A DNA stretch of 64,000 nt from Geodermatophilus sp. YIM 151500 (GTDB lineage: Bacteria; Actinomycetota; Actinomycetes; Mycobacteriales; Geodermatophilaceae): contig NZ_JAOVZT010000009.1 of the NCBI RefSeq assembly GCF_025716945.1, positions 116,140 to 180,139 of the forward strand. The letters run 5' to 3'. Position 1 is the stretch's first letter, and every line of letters starts with the position of its first letter. The notes under the pieces were generated by a model, which had not been told where the DNA came from, did not search any database, and was given only the letters and a program-made list of their open reading frames with translations. This document shows, in pieces, positions 10,244-18,381 of the stretch. The translations under genes were made by a program, and so were the position numbers.

Positions 10244-10741
10244 ATGACGACCACCCGTGCGGCCGAGAGCGGGTTCCGGGCCGGGATCGACGTCCGGGTC
10301 AGCCTGCGCGACGACGCCGGGCTCGGGGGTGAGGCGTTCGACGGGGCCTGGTTCCCGCGCACCCGCGACCTGTCGGTGGAGGTCCCGGAGCTGATCGCCG
10401 AGCTCGACCGGCGGGGCGTGCGCGTGGAGCGCTTCACCTACGCGCTCGACGCCTGGCGGCCCGCGCCGCGCAAGGTCGTCGTGCAGGGACGCGTCGTGCG
10501 CACCGGTGGCTTCCGCAGCATGGACCCGCTGGTCGTCTGCCTCACCTGGGCCGGCGGCAACCGGCGCGCCGACCTGCTCGTCATCCCACCGGAGACCGAC
10601 GTCATCACCGGCGCCCGGGCGCTGCGGCTGGGCCTGCGCCGGGGCCTGCCGCGCTCGCCGCAGATGGTGCTGGCGGCGGCCCGGTCGACCCCACTGCCGC
10701 AGGTGCCCGCTCTGCCGCGGATGCCCGCACGGGTCGGCTGA
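10244..10741 (+). CDS. DUF5994 family protein
   Basis: A 165-residue protein resembling DUF5994, found only in actinobacteria and uncharacterised. The visible signature is DGAWFPRTRDLSVEVPELI, followed by a conserved hydrophobic strand region (VCLTWAGG and LLVIPPETD). The in-frame reading continues upstream to 10100, but the ATG at 10244 with GAGAGGCGGG before it matches the usual family start. No signal peptide or membrane helix is present. The 230 bp between typA and this gene hold nothing recognisable. Confidence 0.75.
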   Translation: MTTTRAAESGFRAGIDVRVSLRDDAGLGGEAFDGAWFPRTRDLSVEVPELIAELDRRGVRVERFTYALDAWRPAPRKVVVQGRVVRTGGFRSMDPLVVCLTWAGGNRRADLLVIPPETDVITGARALRLGLRRGLPRSPQMVLAAARSTPLPQVPALPRMPARVG

Positions 10742-10769
10742 GCGCGCGACCCGTGCCAGGGTGTCGGGC

Positions 10770-11147
10770 ATGACCGACTGCCGGATCATCCGCGCGAGCG
10801 ACTCCCGGTCGTATGCCGGGAAGCAGGGCCTCGACTACTTCGAGGGCGTCTCGAGGCAGAGCTGCGGGGCCGAGGGGCTGTGCCTGCACCTGCTCGTGCT
10901 GCCGCCCGGTGCCGAGGCGCGGGCGCACCTGCACGAGGCGCACGAGTCGGCGATCTACGTGCTCGAGGGCTCGGCGTCCATGCGGCACGGCCCGGACCTC
11001 GAGCGGCTCGACACGGTGGGCGCCGGCGACTTCGTCTACATCCCGGCCGGCGTCCCGCACCAGCCGTTCAACCCGACCGACCACCCGGTGCGGGCGCTGA
11101 TCGCCCGGACCGACCCGAACGAGCAGGAGAGCGTCGTCCTGCTCTGA
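10770..11147 (+). CDS. cupin-domain protein
   Basis: A 125-residue single-domain cupin. Cupin motif 1 is G-A-E-A-R-A-H-L-H-E-A-H-E-S-A-I-Y-V-L-E-G (His/Glu metal ligands). Motif 2 is GDFVYIPAGVPHQPFN with the final His ligand. The ending DPNEQESVVLL matches small actinobacterial cupins of unknown substrate. It lies 28 bp downstream of the DUF5994 gene on the same strand, so it may be co-transcribed. Confidence 0.85.
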   Translation: MTDCRIIRASDSRSYAGKQGLDYFEGVSRQSCGAEGLCLHLLVLPPGAEARAHLHEAHESAIYVLEGSASMRHGPDLERLDTVGAGDFVYIPAGVPHQPFNPTDHPVRALIARTDPNEQESVVLL

Positions 11148-11213
11148 CCGCGCCGGTTCCGCCCGTGGCGAACCGGCTGGACGCCGGTCGACGGCATCGG
11201 CTGGGGTGGGTCC

Positions 11214-12194
11214 GTGCGACTGCTCGTCCTCGGCGGCACCCTGTTCCTCGGTCGGCACGTGGCCCGCGCCGCGCTCGACCGCGGCCACGAGGTGGCCACC
11301 TTCACCCGCGGGATCACCGGGTCGCCTCCGGACGGCGTCCGCGCGCTGCACGGCGACCGGGACGACGCCGCCGCCCTGCCCGCAGCGCTCGAGGGCTGGG
11401 CGCCGGAGCTCGTCGTCGACACCTCCTGCCAGACCCGCGCCGCCGCCCGGCACGCGGCCGCCGCGCTGGCCGGCGTCCGCGGGTACGCCTTCGTCAGCAG
11501 CCTCAACGCCTACCGGAACTGGCCGCCCGGGCCCCTCGGGCCGGAGGACGGCGAGCCCACCTGGACCACGGACGACGACGAGTACGGACCGGTCAAGGCC
11601 TACGCCGAGCGGGAGCTCGCCGCGGCGCTCCGAGGGCGCTTCCTCACCGCCCGCGCCGGCCTGATCGTCGGACCCCACGACCCGGTGCACCGGCTCGGCT
11701 GGTGGCTGGAGCGCATCGCCCGCGGCGGCCGGGTGGTCGTCCCGGCCGAGGGCCTGGACCAGCCCATCGCCGCGGTCGACGCCCGCGACCTGGCCGGCTG
11801 GCTGGTCGCGATGGCCGAGCGCGGCGAGTCGGGGGCGGTCAACGCGACCGGCCCGGTCGGGATGACCACGCTCGGCGGCCTGCTCGCGATCTGCCGGCGG
11901 GTGACCGGCGGGGACGCGGAGTGGGCGCCCACCCCCGAGGCCGACCTGCTCGCCGCAGGGGTGGAACCGTGGGTGCACCTGCCGCTGTGGCTGCCCGCCG
12001 GCATGGCCCGCACCGCCTGGGACGTCGACACCGCTCGTGCCCGCGCCCTCGGCCTGCCCGGCCGGCCGCTGGAGGAGACGGTCGCCGACACGTGGGCGTG
12101 GCTGCGGACCGGCGAGCGCAAGCCGCCGCCGCACGGCCTGCCCGAGCCCGGCCTGCCGCCGGAGCTGGAGGCCCGCCTGCTGGCCGCCGGGTGA
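11214..12194 (+). CDS. NAD-dependent epimerase/reductase-like protein
   Basis: A 326-residue extended-SDR-like protein. The N-terminal Rossmann motif is LVLGGTLFLGRHVA (GGTxFxG type), followed by an Arg-rich nucleotide-specificity loop (FTRG). The central YxxxK appears as YGPVKAYAERE. This subgroup resembles actinobacterial isoflavone-reductase-like or UDP-sugar epimerase-like proteins with no fixed substrate. The start is GTG at 11214. It is the last gene of a same-strand set (typA, DUF5994, cupin). Confidence 0.82.
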   Translation: MRLLVLGGTLFLGRHVARAALDRGHEVATFTRGITGSPPDGVRALHGDRDDAAALPAALEGWAPELVVDTSCQTRAAARHAAAALAGVRGYAFVSSLNAYRNWPPGPLGPEDGEPTWTTDDDEYGPVKAYAERELAAALRGRFLTARAGLIVGPHDPVHRLGWWLERIARGGRVVVPAEGLDQPIAAVDARDLAGWLVAMAERGESGAVNATGPVGMTTLGGLLAICRRVTGGDAEWAPTPEADLLAAGVEPWVHLPLWLPAGMARTAWDVDTARARALGLPGRPLEETVADTWAWLRTGERKPPPHGLPEPGLPPELEARLLAAG

Positions 12195-12242
12195 CCCGGC
12201 CCCGGGGACGGCGGCCCTCCGACGGGGACCGCCGCCCGGTGA

Positions 12243-13205
12243 TCAGTCGGGGCGCTGGACGGTGTCGGCGGGGGAGGACGCCGTGTTGTCGGTGAGGACG
12301 ACGGGGCGCGACGGGGTCGAGCCGGAGGCCGACTCCAGCGCCCGGTCGCTGCGGTGCTGCCGGTAGGAGTAGGCGACCGCCGCCGCCCACACCGCGAGGA
12401 TCACCGCGTAGGACGCGGAGCGCACCGGATCGGACGCGTCGACCCAGTCGCTGCGCAGCAGCGTGCGGGCGTTGGTGAGCACGATCATCCCGCCGACCAG
12501 CGAGCCGAGCAGGCGCGGCGGGACGTGCCGCACCAGCCACGCGGCGATCGGGGCGGCGACGGCGCCACCGATCAGCAGGGCCACCGCCCACGTGAAGTCC
12601 ACGCCCTGCGACCCGAGCGCGAGCAGGAAGCCCAGGCTCGCGCCCACGGCGACGATGAACTCCGAGGTGTCGATCGACCCGATGACCGTGCGCGGCTCCA
12701 TCCGGCCGCTGGCCAGGATCGCCGGGGTGCCGACCGGCCCCCAGCCGCCGCCACCGGTCGCGTCGACGAAGCCGGCGACCAGCCCCAGCGGGCCGAGGAA
12801 CCGCTTGCGCATCGGCTTGCCCAGGTGCCGGCGGTCGATGCCGCGGAGGGTGAAGCGGCCCAGGATGTACAAGCCCAGGGTCAGCAGGATCAGCGCCATG
12901 ACCGGGGCGGCGACCGCGGTCGAGAGGCTGGACAGCAGCTGGGCACCGACGAAGGCACCGATCGCGCCCGGGACGCCGATCTTGGCGACGACCTTCCAGT
13001 CGACGTTGCCGAACTTCCAGTGCGACAACCCGGAGAACAGGGTCGTGCCGATCTCGGCGAAGTGGACGGTGGCCGAGGCCGCGGCCGGGTTGGTCCCGAT
13101 GGCGAGCAGCAGCGTGGTCGAGGTGACGCCGTAGGCCATGCCGAGGCTGCCGTCGACGAGCTGGGCGCCCAGGCCGACGAGGGCCAGCAGGACGAGGGTC
13201 TTCAC
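12243..13205 (-). CDS. TauE/SafE-family permease (probable sulfite or sulfonate exporter)
   Basis: A 320-residue polytopic membrane protein with two homologous halves, each about four helices. The family motif GAQLVDGSLGMAYG opens the first half and AGFVDATGGGGWGPVG the second. TauE/SafE proteins export sulfite, sulfoacetate or related oxyanions. The GTG at 13205 has TGGAG at good spacing; an in-frame GTG at 13232 lacks a ribosome site. A sulfur role is supported by a 28-codon Cys-ending leader peptide 100 bp upstream. The soluble C-terminal tail is Ser/Thr/Pro-rich. Confidence 0.88.
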   Translation of the reverse strand: MKTLVLLALVGLGAQLVDGSLGMAYGVTSTTLLLAIGTNPAAASATVHFAEIGTTLFSGLSHWKFGNVDWKVVAKIGVPGAIGAFVGAQLLSSLSTAVAAPVMALILLTLGLYILGRFTLRGIDRRHLGKPMRKRFLGPLGLVAGFVDATGGGGWGPVGTPAILASGRMEPRTVIGSIDTSEFIVAVGASLGFLLALGSQGVDFTWAVALLIGGAVAAPIAAWLVRHVPPRLLGSLVGGMIVLTNARTLLRSDWVDASDPVRSASYAVILAVWAAAVAYSYRQHRSDRALESASGSTPSRPVVLTDNTASSPADTVQRPD

Positions 13206-13307
13206 GAGCGGGACTCCAGGAGGTCCGGACACCGGGCACGCCGGAGGACGGCGCGGTCGCGCGGTGCAGCGGGAGGGGACGGCGCCGGGCGGCCCGGCGC
13301 GGTGGGG

Positions 13308-13394
13308 TCAGGAGCCCGGACAGGCGGCGGTGCAGACGCGCAGCAGGTCGACGTGTCGCCGGCTCACCAGGAGCACCGCGGTCGTCCCTGCCAT
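13308..13394 (-). CDS. cysteine-type regulatory leader peptide (28 aa)
   Basis: A 28-codon open frame 102 bp upstream of the TauE/SafE gene on the same strand, too short for routine calling. The peptide ends SRRHVDLLRVCTAACPGS. It matches the small leader peptides that precede sulfur-uptake and cysteine genes in actinobacteria, typified by an RRHVDLLRV core and terminal Cys codons. Such peptides are thought to sense cysteine or Cys-tRNA by ribosome stalling. The ATG start is at 13394; a GTG four codons upstream (13406) lies in a 12-bp duplication and could also be used. The match to the family core is strong by eye. Confidence 0.8.
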   Translation of the reverse strand: MAGTTAVLLVSRRHVDLLRVCTAACPGS

Positions 13395-13413
13395 CGTCCC
13401 TGCCACGGCGCAA

Positions 13414-13444
13414 TGTCTACCAGATCGGTCGACTTAGGCGTCAA
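13414..13444 (-). promoter_or_regulatory. promoter of the leader peptide-TauE transcript
   Basis: On the minus strand, TTGACG (13439-13444) and TAGACA (13414-13419) are 19 bp apart. The -10 lies 20 bp before the leader ATG and 8 bp before the alternative GTG. This would make a mostly leader-encoding 5' region of about 200 nt upstream of the exporter. Confidence 0.45.
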
Positions 13445-13568
13445 GCGGGTGGCGCGCCGGGCAGGGCTTTTTCCCCCGGACGGATGTACCGGGCCCGCCG
13501 ACCCACCTCGCCGGCCGAGGGGTGCCGGGCACCACGCGGGCCGTCCGCCGGGCACCGGCGGGGGCGGG

Positions 13569-14153
13569 TCAGCCCCGGGCCGCCTCGCCGGCCTCGCCGC
13601 CGACCTCGTCGGCCGGCCGCAGCGCGTCGACCAGGTCGGCGCGGGCGCGGGCCACCCGAGAGCGGATGGTGCCCACCGGGCAGCCGGCCACCTCGGCGGC
13701 CTCCGCGTAGGGGAGTCCCAGCACCTGGGTGAGCACGAAGGCCTCGCGGCGGTCGCGGTCGAGGCGGGCGAGCAGGTCGGCCAGCGCCGCCCCGACGCCC
13801 ACGCCGTCGCCGTCGCCGTCGCCGTCCACCGGCGCCAGGGCCTCCAGCTCGGCGCCGCCGGGCACGAGCACCAGCCGGCGCCGCCGGCGCGACCGGACGG
13901 CGTCGGCGCACACCCGTCGGGCGATCGCCAGCAGCCAGGTGCGCAGCGAGGAGCGGCCCTCGAACCGGTGCAGCGCGCCGAAGGCCCGCAGGTAGGTCTC
14001 CTGCGCCAGGTCGTCGGCCGACTGCCGGTCGCCGAGGGCCGCGCAGAGCCGCCAGACGTCGGCCTGGGTGGCGCGGACGAGCGCGGCGGCGGCCAGCGGG
14101 TCGCCGTCCGCGGCCTCGGCGGCCAGCCGCTCCAGCTCGTCCACCGTCCGCAC
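13569..14153 (-). CDS. sigC: SigC-like ECF RNA polymerase sigma factor
   Basis: A 194-residue ECF sigma factor. Sigma region 2 spans ATQADVWRLCAALG, SADDLAQETYLRAFGA and SLRTWLLAIARRVCAD. Region 4 spans REAFVLTQVLGLPYAEAAEV and GCPVGTIRSRVARAR. By recall these segments closely follow Mycobacterium tuberculosis SigC, which has been linked to copper acquisition. A linker of repeated Asp-Gly (DGDGDGDG) sits between the domains. GTG at 14153 has a GGAGGG site. It is divergent from a zinc-finger anti-sigma gene that leads a copper operon, which supports a copper-sensing role here. Confidence 0.88.
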   Translation of the reverse strand: MRTVDELERLAAEAADGDPLAAAALVRATQADVWRLCAALGDRQSADDLAQETYLRAFGALHRFEGRSSLRTWLLAIARRVCADAVRSRRRRRLVLVPGGAELEALAPVDGDGDGDGVGVGAALADLLARLDRDRREAFVLTQVLGLPYAEAAEVAGCPVGTIRSRVARARADLVDALRPADEVGGEAGEAARG

Positions 14154-14176
14154 CGTCCGCCCTCCGCGAAAAACCC

Positions 14177-14203
14177 GGGAACCGGACGGCCCCCCTCGAC
14201 GAC
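14177..14203 (+). promoter_or_regulatory. candidate ECF-type promoter of the copper operon
   Basis: GGGAAC (14177-14182) and CGAC (14200-14203), 17 bp apart, lie just upstream of the anti-sigma start at 14213. The form (GGAAC/CG-rich -10) is that of ECF promoters, so the neighbouring sigma factor may drive this operon. The 59-bp gap also has to hold the promoter for the sigma gene. Confidence 0.4.
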
Positions 14204-14212
14204 TACTCCAGC

Positions 14213-14863
14213 ATGCACTGCCCCGACATCCGCGAGGCGGTCTCGGCGCGCCTCGACGGCGAGGCGCCCGGGATCCCCGCCGCCGACCTCGACGGCCACC
14301 TGGCCGCCTGCCCCGGGTGCGCCGCCTGGGCCGAGGCGGCCGCCGCGCTTACGCGGCGCGCCCGCCTGGCTCCGGCGCCGGCGGTGCCGGATCTCACCGC
14401 CCGCGTCCTCGGCGCCCTGCCGCGGCAGCTGCCGGGTGCCCGCGCCGCGGCGCGGTCGCGGCTGGTGACCGCCGGGCTGCGCCTGGCGCTGCTCGCCGTC
14501 GGGGTGGCGCAGGCCGGCCTCGCCTGGCCGGCGCTCACCTCGGGCGCCGGCTCGATGAGCGCGCCGGTGCACCTGGCGCACGAGACCGGCGCGTGGAACG
14601 CCGCGCTGGCGGTCGCCTTCCTCGCCGTCGCCGCCGTCCCGCGGTGGGCCGCGGGCTCGCTGCCGTTCCTCGGCGCCTTCAGCGTGCTGCTGGCCGCGCA
14701 CACGGTCGCCGACCTCGCCGCCGGTCACGTGCACGCCGAACGCGCGCTGGTCCACCTGCTGCTGCTCGTCGGCGTGCTGCTGGTCTCCCTCGTGGCCTGG
14801 CGGCGACGGCGGCCGCGCGAACGCACCGTGCGGGCCGTCGCGCGGCGCCGGGTGGCCGCATGA
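14213..14863 (+). CDS. zinc-finger anti-sigma factor, membrane-anchored
   Basis: A 216-residue protein. The N-terminal ZAS/HC2 finger has C3 and the H-x3-C-x2-C motif HLAACPGC (residues 31-38). After a basic linker it shows about four membrane helices, with a His-containing stretch (MSAPVHLAHETGAWN) between the first pair and HVHAER near the last; these could bind copper. It starts 59 bp from the divergent SigC-like gene, the usual layout of a sigma/anti-sigma pair. Its stop overlaps the CopC-CopD start (ATGA). M. tuberculosis SigC has no such well-known partner, so this pairing is of interest. Confidence 0.85.
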   Translation: MHCPDIREAVSARLDGEAPGIPAADLDGHLAACPGCAAWAEAAAALTRRARLAPAPAVPDLTARVLGALPRQLPGARAAARSRLVTAGLRLALLAVGVAQAGLAWPALTSGAGSMSAPVHLAHETGAWNAALAVAFLAVAAVPRWAAGSLPFLGAFSVLLAAHTVADLAAGHVHAERALVHLLLLVGVLLVSLVAWRRRRPRERTVRAVARRRVAA

Positions 14864-16761
14864 CGCGGCCGACCTCGACCCGGCACCCCTCGACCCTGCA
14901 CCCCTCGAGCCGGCGCCCCTTCATCCGGCGCCCCTTCATCCGGCGCCCCTTGATCCGGCACCCCGCGGCCCGACGCCTCCCCGTCCTGTTCGCGCTGCTC
15001 GCCGGCTGGTTGCTGGCCGGCGTGCTCGGCGCCGGGCCGGCCGCCGCGCACGCCGAGCTGGTGTCGACCGCGCCGGGGGAGGGGGCGGAGTTGGCCGTGG
15101 CTCCCGCCTCGGTCGTGCTCGAGTTCACCGAGTCGGTGTCGCTGGGCGCGGGCTACGCGCGGGTGCTCGACGGGGACGGCGACCGGGTCGACACCGGTGC
15201 GCCGTCCGTCGACGGCAGCACGGTGACCATCCCGCTGCGCCACGACCTGCCCGACGACGGCTACCTGGTCACCTACCGCGTGATCTCGACCGACTCGCAC
15301 CCGGTGAGCGGGGCGTTCGGTTTCGTGGTCGGGGACGCCGAGCCCGTCGACGAGGCGGTCGCGGACGCCGCCGACGACGGCGATGCGCTGGTCACCGGGC
15401 TGCTCGTCGTCGCCCGGTGGCTGGGCTTCGCCGGGCTGGCCCTGGGCGCCGGCATCCCCGCCTTTCTGCTGCTGTGCTGGCCGGAGGGCTGGGCGGCGCC
15501 GCGGCTGCACCGGGCGGCCGTGATCGGGGCGGGCCTGGTCGCCGCCGGTGCGGCGCTGCTGTTCCTGTTGCAGGGCCCCTACGCGGCGGGCGCCGGCCTC
15601 GGCGTGATCGCCGACCCCGACCTGCTCGTCGGGACCGCGGCGACCCCGTACGGCCTCACCCTGCTGTTCCGCGTCGTCGTCGCCCTCGCGCTGCTCACCC
15701 TGCTCCGCCTCGGCGCGACGGCCGATCGGGCCGCCGCCGGGCCTTCACGGGCGGTCGTGGTCGTCGGGACCGTGCTCGCGGCCGGGCTGGTCGTCGCCAC
15801 CGCGGCCGTCGGGCACCCCGTCGCCGGGCCGTTGCCGGCCTTCGCGGTCCTGGTCACCTCCGTGCACGTCGCGGCGATGACGGTCTGGGTCGGCGGGCTC
15901 GTCGCCCTGCTGGCCGGCCTGCTGCGGCCCGGCATACCGGCCGCCCAGCTCGGCACCGCGCTGACCCGCTTCTCCCGCCTGGCCTTCGGTGCGGTGACCG
16001 CGCTGGTGCTCAGCGGGGTGGCGCAGACGGTCCGCGAGCTCGGCTCGCTGTCGGGGCTGGTGTCGACCGCCTACGGCCGGGTGCTGCTGGCCAAGGTGCT
16101 GCTCGTGCTGCTCGTGCTGGGTGCGGCCGGCGTCTCCCGGGTCTGGGTGCAGCAGCACCTGGGCGCGCCGCGCCCGCGCCGTCCGGGGCGCCGGGTGACC
16201 GCGCACGCCTACTCGGCGGAGGCCGCGGCGGACGCCGGCGGCGCACCCGATCCCGACCCGACGGCGAGCGCCGCCCGGCTCCGCGCCGAGGCCCAGGCCG
16301 ACGGCGCCGTCGAGGACGTCGGCCCGTTCCGCCGCTCCGTCCTGCTGGAGGCCGCCGTCGTCGCCGTCGTCCTGGCGCTGTCGGCGGTGCTGGCCGGCAC
16401 CCCGCCGGCCCGCTCGGCGCTGGCCCAGCCGGACGACGCGATCCTGCCGCTGCAGACCGGGTCCGGCGAGGCGGGCACCGTGCAGGTCTCGCTCGATCCG
16501 GCGCGGCCGGGCGCCAACAGCCTGCACCTCTACCTCTACGACGAGGAGGGCCTGCCGGCCCAGCCGCAGGAGCTGCGGGTGACCCTCACCGAGGAGCAGC
16601 AGGAGATCGGGCCGCTCTCGCTCGACCTCGCGGGCGCCGGCCCCGGCCACTACGTGAGCCTCCCCACCATCCCGACCGCCGGCACCTGGACGCTCGCCGT
16701 CTCCGTGCGGCTCGACGAGTTCACCGCCGCCACCGCGCGCACCAGCTTCTCGGTGCGCTGA
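14860..16761 (+). CDS. CopC-CopD fusion copper-transport protein
   Basis: A 633-residue fusion. Residues 1-37 are an unusual Arg/His/Pro tandem-repeat tail, then a signal segment ending in AAAHAEL, so the mature CopC domain begins at or near the copper-ligand His. CopC (about 66-165) includes DSHPVSGAFGFVV with the second conserved His. A CopD domain of eight or so helices follows (about 180-460), then a variable loop and a C-terminal periplasmic domain resembling YtkA-like Cu proteins. The architecture matches YcnJ-type copper importers. It lies second in the anti-sigma operon, followed by YcnI and Sco. Confidence 0.9.
   Translation: MTRPTSTRHPSTLHPSSRRPFIRRPFIRRPLIRHPAARRLPVLFALLAGWLLAGVLGAGPAAAHAELVSTAPGEGAELAVAPASVVLEFTESVSLGAGYARVLDGDGDRVDTGAPSVDGSTVTIPLRHDLPDDGYLVTYRVISTDSHPVSGAFGFVVGDAEPVDEAVADAADDGDALVTGLLVVARWLGFAGLALGAGIPAFLLLCWPEGWAAPRLHRAAVIGAGLVAAGAALLFLLQGPYAAGAGLGVIADPDLLVGTAATPYGLTLLFRVVVALALLTLLRLGATADRAAAGPSRAVVVVGTVLAAGLVVATAAVGHPVAGPLPAFAVLVTSVHVAAMTVWVGGLVALLAGLLRPGIPAAQLGTALTRFSRLAFGAVTALVLSGVAQTVRELGSLSGLVSTAYGRVLLAKVLLVLLVLGAAGVSRVWVQQHLGAPRPRRPGRRVTAHAYSAEAAADAGGAPDPDPTASAARLRAEAQADGAVEDVGPFRRSVLLEAAVVAVVLALSAVLAGTPPARSALAQPDDAILPLQTGSGEAGTVQVSLDPARPGANSLHLYLYDEEGLPAQPQELRVTLTEEQQEIGPLSLDLAGAGPGHYVSLPTIPTAGTWTLAVSVRLDEFTAATARTSFSVR
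14881..14970. repeat. six 15-bp tandem repeats at the 5' end of the CopC-CopD gene
   Basis: Six consecutive 15-bp units built on CGGCGCCCCTTCATC, diverged at the outer copies and near identical in the centre. They encode RHPST, LHPSS, RRPFI, RRPFI, RRPLI and RHPAA in frame, an N-terminal extension before the signal sequence. Confidence 0.88.
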
Positions 16762-16793
16762 CCCCCGCAGGCTGACCCCGCAGAAGGAGAACC

Positions 16794-17531
16794 GTGTCCC
16801 GCTCGATGCACCGGACGGCCGTCGTCCTGCTCGCCGTCCTGACCGCGCTCGCCGCGTCGGTCGGCCTGGCCGGCGGAGCCGCCGCGCACGTCACCGTCTC
16901 CTCCGCCGACGCCGCCCCCGGGGGCTACGGGAAGATGACCTTCCGCGTGCCCAACGAGAGCGACACCGCCCGCACCGTCGCCCTGCGCGTCTCCATCCCG
17001 GAGGAGGCCGCGCTGGCGTCGCTGCGTGCCCAGCCGGTGCCCGGCTGGACGGCCACGATGACCACCGCGCAGCTGTCCGAACCGGCGGCGGTGCACGGGC
17101 AGGAGATCGACACGTACGTCTCCGTCGTCGAGTGGCGGGCCGACGAGGGCACCGGCATCGAGCCGGGCCAGTTCCAGGAGTTCTCGCTCTCCGGCGGGCC
17201 GTTCCCGGACGTCGAGCAGGTGGTGCTCCCGGCGGTGCAGACCTACAGCGACGGCAGCGAGGCGGCGTGGATCGAGCCGACCGTCGAGGGCCAGGGCGAG
17301 CCGGAGTACCCGGCCCCGGTGCTCGCCCTGAGCGGGGGAACCGGGGAGCAGGACGCCGCGCCCGCCGAGGTGCAGGAGGCCGCGGCTCCCGCCGCGGACG
17401 GCGAGGCCGCCGGCGACGGTGGCTCCGGTACGGCGACCGCCGCGCTGGTGCTCGCGGTGCTGGGTCTGCTCGCCGGGCTCGGCGGCCTGTACCTCGGGTG
17501 GTCGGCGCGCCGTCGTACCGTGGCTCCGTGA
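16794..17531 (+). CDS. YcnI-like copper-binding membrane protein (DUF1775)
   Basis: A 245-residue secreted protein. A signal peptide (residues 1-31) ends GGAAA and cleavage would leave H32 as the mature N terminus in HVTVSSADAAPGG, the mono-His copper site known from Bacillus YcnI. The DUF1775 beta-domain runs to about residue 170. A Glu/Ala-rich linker and one C-terminal transmembrane helix (ATAALVLAVLGLLAGLGGLY) anchor it. GTG at 16794 has a perfect AGAAGGAGA site. It probably hands copper to the CopC-CopD importer or to Sco, as in the Bacillus ycnIJK context. Confidence 0.92.
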   Translation: MSRSMHRTAVVLLAVLTALAASVGLAGGAAAHVTVSSADAAPGGYGKMTFRVPNESDTARTVALRVSIPEEAALASLRAQPVPGWTATMTTAQLSEPAAVHGQEIDTYVSVVEWRADEGTGIEPGQFQEFSLSGGPFPDVEQVVLPAVQTYSDGSEAAWIEPTVEGQGEPEYPAPVLALSGGTGEQDAAPAEVQEAAAPAADGEAAGDGGSGTATAALVLAVLGLLAGLGGLYLGWSARRRTVAP

Positions 17532-18202
17532 GCCGTACCGCCCGCACCCGCCTGCTCGCCCTGCTCGCCTCCGGCGGGCTCGTGCTGGCCGCGTGCGGCG
17601 GGTCGGACGACGGCGGCGACGCCGCTGGGGCCGACGGGCACGGAGGTCATGCCGGGCACGGCGCCGCGGCGACGGTGGAGGGCCCCGACGACCGGTACGC
17701 CGGCATCGACCTGCCCGAGCCCTACCAGCGGCCCTCGTTCACGCTCACCGACACCGACGGGCAGCCCTACGACTTCACGGCCGAGACGGCCGGCACCCCG
17801 ACGCTGCTGTTCTTCGGTTACACGAACTGTCCCGACATCTGCCCGACCACGATGGCCGACGTCGCCGTGGCGTTGCGCCAGCTCGACCCGGCGGTCGCCG
17901 AAGGAGTGCGGGTGGTCTTCGTCACGACCGACCCGGCCACGGACACGCCGCAGGTGCTCGGCGAGTACCTCGACCTGTTCGACGCCGACCTGCCGACCGG
18001 CTTCGTCGGTCTGACCGGTGATCAGGCGACCATCGACCAGGCCCAGCTGTCGGCCGGGGTGCCGCTGGCCGAGGACCAGGGCCGGCTGCACAGCTCGCTG
18101 CTGCTGCTGTACTCCGCCGACGACGAGGCGCCGGTGGCCTTCGACGCCGGCAACACCCCGCGCGACATCGCCGACGACCTAGCGCTGGTCACCGGGGCCT
18201 GA
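17528..18202 (+). CDS. SCO1/SenC-type copper chaperone lipoprotein
   Basis: A 224-residue lipoprotein with lipobox LVLAACGG near residue 18, then a His-rich linker (GHGGHAGHG). The thioredoxin-fold Sco domain carries the copper site CPDIC in FGYTNCPDICPTT and the distal His in GRLHSSLLLLY. Sco proteins metallate the CuA site of cytochrome c oxidase. GTG at 17528 overlaps the YcnI stop by 4 nt. This ends the operon and links imported copper to respiration. Confidence 0.93.
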   Translation: MSRTARTRLLALLASGGLVLAACGGSDDGGDAAGADGHGGHAGHGAAATVEGPDDRYAGIDLPEPYQRPSFTLTDTDGQPYDFTAETAGTPTLLFFGYTNCPDICPTTMADVAVALRQLDPAVAEGVRVVFVTTDPATDTPQVLGEYLDLFDADLPTGFVGLTGDQATIDQAQLSAGVPLAEDQGRLHSSLLLLYSADDEAPVAFDAGNTPRDIADDLALVTGA

Positions 18203-18240
18203 CCGGCGGCGTCCCCCCGGGGCCTGACCGGCGGCGTCCC
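18192..18240. repeat. two-copy 25-bp tandem repeat across the sco stop codon
   Basis: CCGGGGCCTGACCGGCGGCG begins both copies (18192 and 18217), each followed by TCCC. The first copy contains the sco stop, so the second is a duplication just past the gene. The rest of 18203-18511 has no gene. Confidence 0.75.
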
Positions 18241-18381
18241 GTCGGCGCCGGACCGGCGGCGGTCCGGGGGAGCGCTGCACCGCGAGGACGGCGGCAGCGG
18301 GGACAGGCGCGACCCCGGGTCATCGGCGGCCGTGGTCCCGGATGGCACCGATGCGGGCAACGGCTGTGACTCGTGCGGTGT

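Noticed and set aside
14881..14970. CRISPR array
   Set aside because: Units are 15 bp, contiguous without spacers and in frame with a gene; the other tandem repeats fail for the same reason.
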